This document shows positions 8,927-16,063 of a stretch of 37,709 bases of DNA, piece by piece. Under the pieces are notes generated by a model. It searched no databases. It was not told the DNA's origin and worked only from the letters and a program-made list of their open reading frames with translations. The position numbers were made by a program, and so were the translations under genes. The stretch spans positions 1-37,709 of the forward strand of contig JAAWGB010000012.1 in NCBI GenBank assembly GCA_022795075.1, written 5' to 3'. This stretch comes from Clostridia bacterium (GTDB lineage: Bacteria; Bacillota; Clostridia; TANB77; CAG-508). The first letter of the stretch is position 1. Every line of letters starts with the position of its first letter.

Positions 8927-9497
8927 TATTCAAGATATGGTTGATGTTAATACCATTATAGGAGAACCAATTGAAACTTCTAATAACATTGTTATTATTC
9001 CCATATCAAAAGTATCATTTGGATTTGCAGCAGGTGGTAGTGAATTTAAGGGAGAAACAATAGATGAATATACAAAAAGAGATAAGGAAGAAGCTATTCA
9101 ATATCGCTTACCTTTTGGTGGTGGTAGTGGAGCAGGTGTAACAATTAATCCAATTGCCTTTTTGGTTATTCAATCTAATAATGTAAAATTAATGCCAGTT
9201 AATCATTCGTCATCTTTAGATAAATTGTTGGATTATGTGCCTGATTTAATAGAAAAAACGAATCATATTATGAATCGTTGTCTACAAAATAGAAAAGAGG
9301 AAACACAAAAGATTTTAAAAGAAATGCAAAATAAGCATAATAAGAGTATGAAAAAAGAGGAAGAAGATAAAAAAGCAATTGAAAATAAAATTGAACAAGA
9401 AGTAGAAAAAGTTAAAAAGACAAAAAGACCAGAAAAACTAGAAAAAGAAGAAGTAGATTACGAATTTGAATATGATGAAACAATAGAAGATGAATAA
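8880..9497 (+). CDS. ytfJ: Spore protein YtfJ/GerW family
   Basis: Residues 1-130 carry the GerW/YtfJ domain: EHPIEGLMVTAMNSIQDMVDVNTIIGEPI, then IIPISKVSFGFAAGGSEF and the glycine-rich FGGGSGAGVTINPIAFLVI (family motifs, shown in part). In Bacillus, GerW is needed for normal spore germination. An unusually long, highly charged Lys/Glu tail (about residues 140-205) follows, rich in coiled-coil potential. AAGGAG precedes the ATG. It is the last gene of recX-scpA-ytfI-ytfJ; a giant palindrome begins 10 bp after its stop. Confidence 0.88.
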   Translation: MSEHPIEGLMVTAMNSIQDMVDVNTIIGEPIETSNNIVIIPISKVSFGFAAGGSEFKGETIDEYTKRDKEEAIQYRLPFGGGSGAGVTINPIAFLVIQSNNVKLMPVNHSSSLDKLLDYVPDLIEKTNHIMNRCLQNRKEETQKILKEMQNKHNKSMKKEEEDKKAIENKIEQEVEKVKKTKRPEKLEKEEVDYEFEYDETIEDE

Positions 9498-9506
9498 GAA
9501 TTTAGA

Positions 9507-9696
9507 AAAAGGCAAAAAATAATAAATTTAAAAAGATTAAGATGGAAAGTATTTCGTAATTAGAAAATGTTAGGAAGTATTTTAGGAGAATCTCAAAGTG
9601 TCGTCTTTGAGAGGTGCCTAAAATACTTCTTTACATTTTCTATTATAAATAGCTTGACAGAATAATCTTTTTAAATTTATTATTTTTTTGCCTTTT
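9507..9696. repeat. Giant imperfect palindrome (about 190 bp) behind ytfJ
   Basis: The outer arms 9507-9539 and 9663-9696 are complementary over 33 bp with one bulged T. They enclose unpaired stretches of about 20 bp on each side, and then an inner hairpin of 38-bp arms (9561-9598 with 9605-9642, about 31 of 38 paired) with loop 9599-9604. It may be a MITE-like element, a structured RNA, or an oversized terminator for the recX-ytfJ operon. There is no ORF inside. Confidence 0.75.
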
Positions 9697-9737
9697 ATAT
9701 AGTTTCAAATAAAAAGATATTTTTGTATAAATTAATA

Positions 9738-9766
9738 TTCACAAATAAAAAAAGATTTGTTATAAT
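9738..9766 (+). promoter_or_regulatory. Sigma-A-type promoter for the HAD hydrolase gene
   Basis: TTCACA (9738-9743), 17-bp spacer, TATAAT (9761-9766); 22 bp further on is the ATG, preceded by AAGGAGG. Confidence 0.7.
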
Positions 9767-9788
9767 GAAATTCAAATAAGGAGGAAAT

Positions 9789-10640
9789 ATGATACGTTTA
9801 GTAGCAAGTGATATAGATGGAACAATTGTTGGAGAAGATAATATCGTAACATCTCAAAATTTGAAGGCTATAGATGATATGAAACAATCCAATATTAATT
9901 TTACAATTTGTACAGGCAAACCCTATGCAATGGTAAAAAGATTTTGCCAAGACTTGCAGGCAAGTTATGGCATTTTTGGCAATGGAAATCAAATTGTAGA
10001 TTTAAAAACAGGAAAAGAAATTTTCAAAAAAACATTATCCCAAGAAGAAGTTCAATTTTGCATCAATTTAGCAAAAAAACAAAAATTACATATTCATTTC
10101 TATACAGAAGACGAACTTGTTACACCAAAATTATTATATATGGATTTAAGAAATTTTAGGCTAAAAGATACACTTTTTCATAGCGATTTGAACTTTAAAG
10201 TAGTTTCAGATATAGAAGAATATATAAAAAAGCAAAATCCAACCATTTTAAAATTAGTCATTTCTAGTCCATTTAGTTTGGAAAAGGTAGAAAAAGAGTT
10301 AAATGAAAAAATGAATTTGACAATTTATAGAATACAAAAAGCTAAACAATATAAAGATAAGATTATTGATAAAGAATATGAATATTTAGATATTACACCT
10401 AGTAAAACTAATAAAAGTGAGGCATTGACAATTTTATCTAAATATTTAAATCTTTCTTCTTCAGAGGTTATGGCAATTGGTGATAATTTAAATGATATGG
10501 AGATGCTTCAAAATTCTGGAATTGGTGTGGCTGTAGCAAATGCTTATGATGCCGTCAAACAAGTTGCCACTTATACAACAACCAATACCGTTGATGAGAG
10601 TGGGTTTGCAGAAGCAGTTTATAAATACATTTCTTTTTAA
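9789..10640 (+). CDS. HAD-IIB (Cof-type) phosphatase
   Basis: This 283-aa protein has HAD motif I SDIDGT with nucleophile D8 and acid/base D10, motif II ICTGKP, a type IIB cap domain (about residues 80-200), a Lys in the PSKTNKSEAL segment (motif III) and motif IV GDNLNDMEML. Cof-type enzymes dephosphorylate small sugar phosphates or cofactors such as FMN and pyridoxal phosphate; the substrate is not readable here. It is probably monocistronic, with its own promoter. Confidence 0.88.
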   Translation: MIRLVASDIDGTIVGEDNIVTSQNLKAIDDMKQSNINFTICTGKPYAMVKRFCQDLQASYGIFGNGNQIVDLKTGKEIFKKTLSQEEVQFCINLAKKQKLHIHFYTEDELVTPKLLYMDLRNFRLKDTLFHSDLNFKVVSDIEEYIKKQNPTILKLVISSPFSLEKVEKELNEKMNLTIYRIQKAKQYKDKIIDKEYEYLDITPSKTNKSEALTILSKYLNLSSSEVMAIGDNLNDMEMLQNSGIGVAVANAYDAVKQVATYTTTNTVDESGFAEAVYKYISF

Positions 10641-10766
10641 CATAAAAAATTTAAGAATCATATTTTAAAAATACAAAAAGCAAACATGTAAGTTTTAAGA
10701 AAAAATTCAAGTATAATCACTTTCCAAAATGAATACGATAGTATTAACAAATTTGGAGGGATAGGT

Positions 10767-12026
10767 ATGATGAATCAATTAAAACTATTAATTTCTTTAT
10801 TTCTGATTATGATAATAACATTTTTTTGGACACTACCATGTTTTGCAGAACAAACCACTTATGTTTGGTCAAGTAATTCTACACCTGTTGGATTTGATAA
10901 TAATTCAGATGACACCATACAAACCAATGCAACCAATGAAGAAGGAAATGCTACATTAAACTTAGAATCAGCATCAGCTATTTTAATTGAACAAACAACA
11001 GGTCAAGTTCTATTTGAACATAATTGCCATGAACAATTGCGTCCAGCATCTGTTACAAAAGTAATGAGTATTTTATTAATTATGGAAGCACTTGATAAAG
11101 GTAGTATTACTTTAAATGATGCCATTCCATGTAGTGAAAATGCAGCTTCTATGGGTGGATCTCAAATATGGCTAGATCCAAGAGAAACCCTTACAGTGGA
11201 TGAAATGTTAAAAGCTATTTGTGTGGCTTCTGCTAATGATTGTGTAGTTGCCATGGCAGAATACATTGGTGGTTCTGAAGAAGGTTTTGTTCAAATGATG
11301 AATGATAAAGCACAAAGTTTGGGGATGAAAGATACTACTTTTAAAAATTGTCATGGATTAGATGAAGATGGGCATGTTACTTCAAGTTATGACATTGCAT
11401 TAATGTCAAAAGAATTACTAAATAATCATCCACAAATAACCAATTATACTACTATTTGGACAGATAGCTTGCGTGGGGGAAAATCGGAATTAACCAATAC
11501 TAACAAATTAATTCGAAGTTATAAAGGAGCAACAGGTTTAAAAACAGGTTCTACAGGTTTGGCATTATATAATTTATCAGCTAGTTGTACACGTGATGAT
11601 TTATCTTTAATTGCTGTCATTATGAAAGCACCTTCTACTAAAGTTCGTTTTGCAGAAGCACAAAAATTATTAGATTATGGCTTTCATACATTTTCTTTTA
11701 AACAATTTGGCAAAAAAGAAGAAACCGTAAAATCTGTTAGAATTAACAAAGGTACCAAATCAGAGGTAGAGGCAATTTTATCGCAAAATGCTGGCACTTT
11801 AATTAAAAAGGGAAAAGATAAAGAGATAGAGCAAAATTTGAATTTAGAAGAAAGTTTTTTTGCTCCTATTAGTAAGGGGCAAAAGTTAGGAGAAGTTTCT
11901 TTTACTTTAGATGGAGAAGTTTTGTCTACTGTTGATATTGTTGCTAAAAATGATGTTGAAAAAATAAATTTACTCACTATGTCTAAAAAAGTAATTTGCT
12001 CATGGTTTGATTTATTAAGAAACTAA
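10767..12026 (+). CDS. dacF: D-alanyl-D-alanine carboxypeptidase (PBP5/DacF family, S11)
   Basis: This 419-aa protein has an N-terminal signal sequence (hydrophobic residues about 8-24, cut near CFAEQ). The S11 active-site motifs are all present: SVTK with nucleophile S95 and K98, SAN (S155, N157), and KTG beginning at K259. The C-terminal beta domain of PBP5 type is at about residues 300-385, and a hydrophobic/amphipathic end (VICSWFDLL) could anchor it. It trims the terminal D-Ala from peptidoglycan stem peptides outside the membrane. GGAGGG lies 6 bp before the ATG; a TATAAT at 10712-10717 may be its -10. DacF versus DacA cannot be decided. It converges on the VanW gene across a giant palindrome. 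Confidence 0.88.
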   Translation: MMNQLKLLISLFLIMIITFFWTLPCFAEQTTYVWSSNSTPVGFDNNSDDTIQTNATNEEGNATLNLESASAILIEQTTGQVLFEHNCHEQLRPASVTKVMSILLIMEALDKGSITLNDAIPCSENAASMGGSQIWLDPRETLTVDEMLKAICVASANDCVVAMAEYIGGSEEGFVQMMNDKAQSLGMKDTTFKNCHGLDEDGHVTSSYDIALMSKELLNNHPQITNYTTIWTDSLRGGKSELTNTNKLIRSYKGATGLKTGSTGLALYNLSASCTRDDLSLIAVIMKAPSTKVRFAEAQKLLDYGFHTFSFKQFGKKEETVKSVRINKGTKSEVEAILSQNAGTLIKKGKDKEIEQNLNLEESFFAPISKGQKLGEVSFTLDGEVLSTVDIVAKNDVEKINLLTMSKKVICSWFDLLRN

Positions 12027-12044
12027 TTGAAAGTTGTAAACTTA

Positions 12045-12278
12045 GCTTTAAGTTATAATTGCAAATTCTTAAGTTAGCATCTTTTCCAAAAGAAAAAAAC
12101 GTTCGTTCAAGTAATTTTCAAAGAAATTCTAAAATCATTTTATGGCACCCTTTCAAAACAAGTTTGAACATTTTCCATAAAATGATTTAATAATTTCTAT
12201 TTCAATTACTTTCAATTCACGTTTTTTTCTTTTGGAAAAGATGGTAACTTAGGAATTTGCAATTTTAAATTTAAGCAA
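12045..12278. repeat. Giant imperfect palindrome between convergent genes
   Basis: Arms 12057-12145 and 12175-12264 (89 and 90 nt) are complementary with scattered mismatches, including a 25-bp perfect block at 12079-12103. Weaker pairing extends outward to about 12045 and 12278. The 29-nt tip carries a further 6-bp hairpin (TTCAAA/TTTGAA). It fills nearly all of the 270-bp gap between the dacF stop (12026) and the vanW stop (12297), so it could end transcription in both directions. Its sequence is unrelated to the other two large palindromes. Confidence 0.75.
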
Positions 12279-12296
12279 ACGAAATATAATCTAATT

Positions 12297-13004
12297 TTAC
12301 TGTATGCTAAGTAAGGTAGTTGTAACATTTGCACCATCTGTAGAAGCTAATATTTTAATATCATATTGTGCATCATTTCTAAACTTGAAATCATAACTAC
12401 CATAAGCAACAGCCGCATCTTTACCTTTTTGAATATAGGGAACTTTATTACTATGAGAATGCCTTTCCGTAACCACTAAGCTAGGAAGTGCTAAAACAGC
12501 ATTATAAAGAGTAGAACTAATTTGACAATTTCCGCCACCTAGGCCCTTTTTCTTATTACCATTTTTATCGAAAATATCTGCTTTTTGGTAGCCTTTGCTA
12601 GTAGAAGCTTGACCAACTGTACCGCAAAAAGAAAAAGTTTCGCCTTTTTTTACAATTGTTCCATTTAATGTATTACAAGTAATAGAAATATTATTTTGAC
12701 GAGCCGAATCATTCGAATAGATTTTGGTTGTAAAAGTAGCAATTTGTTCTTCTTTAGTAGTAGGAGGAGTAGACTCCTCAATACCTTGCTTTTCTTCATT
12801 GTTACTAGAAGTAGTTTCTTCCTTTGAATCAGAGGAAGTATGATTTTCGTTTGTTTCATTTAACGTGTTAGTACTGGAAGTTCGATTGGCTTCATAATTA
12901 GTTTTATTTTCGGTAGAAGTCTGATTTTGAGAAAAAAAGAAGATACCAGCACCTATTAAAATTGCCATAACAACAGCCATAATTATCCAATTTTTTTTAT
13001 TCAT
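12297..13004 (-). CDS. VanW family protein, membrane-anchored
   Basis: The ATG at 13004 follows AGGTG with 6-bp spacing; a GTG at 13013 is part of that RBS. An N-terminal membrane anchor (IIMAVVMAILIGAGIFFF) is followed by a Ser/Thr/Asn/Glu-rich low-complexity linker (about residues 27-85). The VanW domain then follows, with its conserved core KGETFSFCGTVG, GGGNCQISSTLYNAVL, RHSHSNKVPYI and AVAYGSYDFKFRN. VanW domains are common in clostridial cell-surface proteins and occur in some vancomycin resistance clusters; their function is unknown. No van genes are present, so resistance should not be inferred. Confidence 0.85.
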   Translation of the reverse strand: MNKKNWIIMAVVMAILIGAGIFFFSQNQTSTENKTNYEANRTSSTNTLNETNENHTSSDSKEETTSSNNEEKQGIEESTPPTTKEEQIATFTTKIYSNDSARQNNISITCNTLNGTIVKKGETFSFCGTVGQASTSKGYQKADIFDKNGNKKKGLGGGNCQISSTLYNAVLALPSLVVTERHSHSNKVPYIQKGKDAAVAYGSYDFKFRNDAQYDIKILASTDGANVTTTLLSIQ

Positions 13005-13048
13005 TTTTATCACCTATTTGTTAGTATAACCAAAAATGTGGCAAAATA

Positions 13049-13077
13049 TTGACATTTTAAAAAAATAAAAGTATAAT
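13049..13077 (+). promoter_or_regulatory. Consensus sigma-A promoter for the 54-aa membrane protein
   Basis: A perfect TTGACA (13049-13054), 17-bp spacer and perfect TATAAT (13072-13077), 38 bp before the ATG at 13116. Strong constitutive expression would be expected. Confidence 0.85.
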
Positions 13078-13115
13078 GAATATGTATTATTTTTATTTTG
13101 AAAGGAAGAAAAAAT

Positions 13116-13280
13116 ATGTTAAAAAGACATTGGAAAAGAATTGGAATGATCATTTTAATTGTTGCTTGTATTTTTAATGTTATGGGAAAATTAATTCACA
13201 AACTTTCACTTAATAAAGAAATGGTTTATTCAGCAGAATATATGGAACAAAAACAAGAAAATGAACAAAATCAAAAATAA
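13116..13280 (+). CDS. Small single-pass membrane protein, 54 aa
   Basis: I do not recognise it. The ATG at 13116 follows GAAAGGAAG. A basic N-terminus (MLKRHWKR) is followed by one membrane helix (IGMIILIVACIFNVMGKLI) and a hydrophilic Glu/Gln/Lys-rich tail that ends QKQENEQNQK, giving a likely N-in orientation. It has a perfect consensus promoter and a good RBS, so it is very probably expressed. It stands alone between VanW (divergent) and rpmE, which has its own promoter. Confidence 0.6.
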   Translation: MLKRHWKRIGMIILIVACIFNVMGKLIHKLSLNKEMVYSAEYMEQKQENEQNQK

Positions 13281-13283
13281 TAC

Positions 13284-13312
13284 TTGAAAATTAAGAAAAA
13301 ATGTGTTATCAT
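13284..13312 (+). promoter_or_regulatory. rpmE promoter
   Basis: TTGAAA (13284-13289), 17-bp spacer, TATCAT (13307-13312), 48 bp before the rpmE ATG. No Zur-box palindrome is evident. Confidence 0.65.
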
Positions 13313-13360
13313 AAAAAACAGTCAAATTATTTTTAACATAAGAAAGAGGTGAACTTAGAA

Positions 13361-13561
13361 ATGAAAGAAGGAATTCATCCAAATTATAACCAAACAACAA
13401 TCACATGTGCATGTGGTAATGTTTTAGAAGTTGGATCTACCAAAAAAGATTTAAAAGTGGACGTATGCTCAAAATGTCATCCATATTGGACAGGTAATTT
13501 AAGACAAGAAACAGTTGGTGGTAGAGCAGATAAATTCAAGAAAAAATATGGTCTTGCTTAA
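13361..13561 (+). CDS. rpmE: 50S ribosomal protein L31 (bL31)
   Basis: This 66-aa protein has the full L31 pattern: MKEGIHPNY start, [15 protein letters not shown] and [11 protein letters not shown]. The cysteines (CAC and CSKC) mark the zinc-binding C+ form. AAAGAGGTG at 13343-13351 supports the ATG at 13361 over the in-frame GTG at 13349. It sits in the 50S central protuberance. It is monocistronic, with a terminator after it. Confidence 0.97.
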   Translation: MKEGIHPNYNQTTITCACGNVLEVGSTKKDLKVDVCSKCHPYWTGNLRQETVGGRADKFKKKYGLA

Positions 13562-13570
13562 AAGTAATGG

Positions 13571-13598
13571 TGGGCTGAATTACTTCAGCCCATATTTG
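13571..13598. terminator. Terminator between rpmE and the convergent orphan
   Basis: A 9-bp GC-rich stem TGGGCTGAA/TTCAGCCCA (13571-13579 with 13584-13592), 4-nt loop, then a T-rich stretch on the plus strand. The stop codon of the minus-strand gene (13585) lies inside it. Confidence 0.8.
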
Positions 13599-14262
13599 AT
13601 TTTTGTATTTTTTGAATATCTATATCAGTAATAGAATCATAAACATTAAATTTTATTTTTTCATTGGTTAAAGGTAGAAGTATCAACCCTTTTGGGGTAA
13701 GAAAAATAGGATAGTTAAAAGATTCAATAGATAATTCTATGTTTCCATTATTATTGGAATCATAACCTTGACCAATTTCCAAAAAAACATTTTCATCATT
13801 TTTTATAAATAACAAAACATAAGGTCTAAAATTATTTTCTTTATCAAAAATTTCAAAGGTTGCTAAATATAAATCATTTAACTCAATATTTTCCAAAGAT
13901 AAATGTTTACTATATTTAATATCTAAAAGACTTGCTTTTCTACTGTCTTCAGGCATATAGTTATAATCTTCTAATTGATTGACAGGGATACGACTAAAAT
14001 TTTCGACAAAGTATAAATTAATGGTATTTCCTAAATCATAATCAATATAGCTTTTCATATCTAGTTTACCCCATAAGGTAATTAAATCTTCATTGTATTT
14101 TTTCTTTTTATTATTGTCTAATAATTCTAAGGTGTATAAATTTTCAAAATAATGGTAGTCAACAGATGTTGCAAAACGTCCCTTTTTGTATAGTTTTGTG
14201 TAGTCATATAAATACTTTCTTTTACTTTTACGAGTTTTTAATAATGAATCAAATTTTCCCAT
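13585..14262 (-). CDS. Uncharacterised protein, 225 aa
   Basis: I do not recognise a family. The ATG at 14262 has GGAGG 5 bp upstream (14268-14272) and an extended -10 promoter further up. It has no signal peptide or membrane helix. The N-terminus is very basic (KTRKSKRKYLYDYTKLYKKGR); the rest is Asn/Asp/Glu-rich and looks like alternating beta strands with a possible alpha/beta fold. It probably is a soluble cytoplasmic protein. There is no operon partner. Confidence 0.6.
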   Translation of the reverse strand: MGKFDSLLKTRKSKRKYLYDYTKLYKKGRFATSVDYHYFENLYTLELLDNNKKKKYNEDLITLWGKLDMKSYIDYDLGNTINLYFVENFSRIPVNQLEDYNYMPEDSRKASLLDIKYSKHLSLENIELNDLYLATFEIFDKENNFRPYVLLFIKNDENVFLEIGQGYDSNNNGNIELSIESFNYPIFLTPKGLILLPLTNEKIKFNVYDSITDIDIQKIQKSNMG

Positions 14263-14280
14263 AAATACCTCCATAGTATT

Positions 14281-14308
14281 ATTATAACATGAGATTATAA
14301 AACTACAA
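14281..14308 (-). promoter_or_regulatory. Promoter of the 225-aa orphan
   Basis: Read on the minus strand: TTGTAG (14303-14308), 16-bp spacer, TATAAT (14281-14286) with an extended TG motif. It starts just after the end of the small RNA gene. Confidence 0.55.
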
Positions 14309-14335
14309 CAAATTTTTATAAGTTATCCTAAAATT

Positions 14336-14531
14336 TATAGAAAACAGGCAATTCTATAAAAGAACTGCCTGCTTAATGGTATATAGCGCATAATAAGTGA
14401 TTTTCCGTTCGTTTGGCTAAGCTCTTTTACTAAACTTTAGAAAAGAGCAAAATTCAAGTAGAACCTGTGGGATACCGTTTCATCGGAAGTCCCCCTTTCT
14501 TATTATTTGCTGTCAAGAAATTTACCTTGAT
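14336..14531 (-). ncRNA. Candidate structured small RNA of about 195 nt (6S-like size)
   Basis: No ORF fits here, but a near-consensus minus-strand promoter (14538-14566) faces a rho-independent terminator (14341-14371). The predicted transcript starts near 14531 and would be about 195 nt. A closing helix pairs AATAATAAG with CTTATTAT, TTCCG can pair with CGGAA, an internal hairpin GGGA..CCG/CGG..TCCC is possible, and GCTCTTTT pairs with AAAAGAGC. One long rod with a bulge, this length, and own promoter and terminator fit 6S RNA, but I cannot match the 6S consensus from memory, so identity is left open. The G+C exceeds the neighbouring spacers. Confidence 0.55.
14341..14371 (-). terminator. 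Terminator of the small RNA
   Basis: An 11-bp stem with one G-U-type mismatch (14345-14355 with 14361-14371), 5-nt loop, followed on the minus strand by TTTTCTAT. Confidence 0.75.
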
Positions 14532-14537
14532 AAAAGC

Positions 14538-14566
14538 ATTATATCATATGAGTATACATAAGTCAA
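14538..14566 (-). promoter_or_regulatory. Near-consensus promoter of the small RNA
   Basis: Read on the minus strand: TTGACT (14561-14566), 17-bp spacer, TATAAT (14538-14543) with a TG extension. No start codon or RBS follows it. Confidence 0.75.
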
Positions 14567-14658
14567 GAAAAATGAAAAGAATTGTAAAAAAAGCTTGAAA
14601 AAAAGCGTATTTTATAATAAAATAAAAAAGATTAAAAAAAGGAGAAACTAAAAAATAA

Positions 14659-16062
14659 ATGAATGAAATAGAAGAACAAAAATTTTATAGCCTAAAAATA
14701 AAAGAAATGAATCAAAATAAAACCCTTAAATATTTTATATTAACAATGGGATGTCAGCTAAACGAAAATGACTCTGAAAAGCTTTGTGGTATCTTAGAAC
14801 AAATGGGGTATCAAAAAACAGACATCCAATCCCAAGCAGATTTAGTAGTATTAAATACTTGTTGCGTAAGAGAAAATGCTGAAGATAAGCTATTTGGAAA
14901 ATTAGGAGAACTAAAAAGACAAAAAGAAGAAAGAGGCATTATGATTGCTATTGGTGGTTGTATGATGCAAGAAAAACATATAACAGCCAAAATAAAAGAA
15001 AGTTATCCTTTTGTAGATATTTTATTTGGAACCCATACTTTGTATAAATTTCCAGAAAACTTATACAGAGCATTAAAAGAAAAGAAAAAATTAGAAGATA
15101 TTATAGATATAGAAGGTAAAATCTATGAAGGTTTGCCAATTAAAAGAAATAGTAACATTAAAGCTTCTGTTACCATTATGAATGGTTGTAATAATTTTTG
15201 TAGTTATTGTATTGTACCATATGTTAGAGGAAGAGAAAGAAGTAGAAAACCAAAAGATATTATTGAAGAAGTAAAAGAATTGGCCAAACAAGGTTATCAA
15301 GAAATCACATTACTGGGTCAAAATGTTAATTCTTATTTAAGGGTAGAACAAGAAAAAGCAATAGAATTTGAACCATACCAAGGAGTACATTCTTTTGCAA
15401 CCTTATTAAAAGCCATCAATAAAATAGAAGGAATAAAAAGAATCCGTTTTCTTTCACCACATCCAAAAGATTTTACAAATGATGTTATTGAAGCAATTGC
15501 AACTTGTGAAAAAGTATGTAAATTAGTACATTTACCATTACAATCAGGAAACAGTAAAGTCCTAAAAGAAATGAACCGAAAATATACCAAAAAACAGTAT
15601 TTAGAATTAGTAGAAAAAATGAGACAAACCATACCCAATTTAACATTATCAACCGACATTATTGTTGGATTTCCAGGCGAAACAGAAGAAGAATTTGAAG
15701 ATACATTAGATGTAGTTAGAAAAGTAAAATTTGAACAAGTCTACATGTTTCTTTATTCAAGAAGGGTTGGAACACCAGCCGATAAAATGGAAAATCAAAT
15801 TTTGGAAGAACAAAAACATATTAGATTTAATAAACTAAAAGATTTGGTAGAAAGTCAAATTGAAGAAAATAATCAAAAATATGTAGGAACCATGCAAAAA
15901 GTTTTAGTAGAAGGAGAAAGCAAAAATAACAAAGACTTATTAACAGGCAGAACCGATAGTAATAAAGTAGTAATTTTTGAAGGAAATCAAGATTTAATTG
16001 GTCAAGTAATAGAATTAAAAATTGTTTCTGAACATATGTGGTATTTGAAAGGAGAAAAATAA
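14659..16062 (+). CDS. miaB: tRNA-2-methylthio-N6-dimethylallyladenosine synthase MiaB
   Basis: This 467-aa radical-SAM methylthiotransferase has the three UPF0004 cysteines (C32 in TMGCQLNENDSE, NTCCVRENA, GGCMMQE), the radical-SAM cluster CNNFCSYCIVPYVRGRERSR, QNVNSY, and a C-terminal TRAM domain (VLVEGESK..LLTGRTDSNKVV). It adds the methylthio group to i6A37 of tRNAs. The N-terminus has about 20 extra residues. The RBS GGAG is 14 bp from this ATG, so the exact start is less certain. mutS begins 1 bp after its stop. Confidence 0.95.
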   Translation: MNEIEEQKFYSLKIKEMNQNKTLKYFILTMGCQLNENDSEKLCGILEQMGYQKTDIQSQADLVVLNTCCVRENAEDKLFGKLGELKRQKEERGIMIAIGGCMMQEKHITAKIKESYPFVDILFGTHTLYKFPENLYRALKEKKKLEDIIDIEGKIYEGLPIKRNSNIKASVTIMNGCNNFCSYCIVPYVRGRERSRKPKDIIEEVKELAKQGYQEITLLGQNVNSYLRVEQEKAIEFEPYQGVHSFATLLKAINKIEGIKRIRFLSPHPKDFTNDVIEAIATCEKVCKLVHLPLQSGNSKVLKEMNRKYTKKQYLELVEKMRQTIPNLTLSTDIIVGFPGETEEEFEDTLDVVRKVKFEQVYMFLYSRRVGTPADKMENQILEEQKHIRFNKLKDLVESQIEENNQKYVGTMQKVLVEGESKNNKDLLTGRTDSNKVVIFEGNQDLIGQVIELKIVSEHMWYLKGEK

Positions 16063-16063
16063 T

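Noticed and set aside
12297..13004. Vancomycin resistance gene
   Set aside because: The protein only carries a VanW domain, which is common in clostridial surface proteins; no vanHAX or regulator genes are present.
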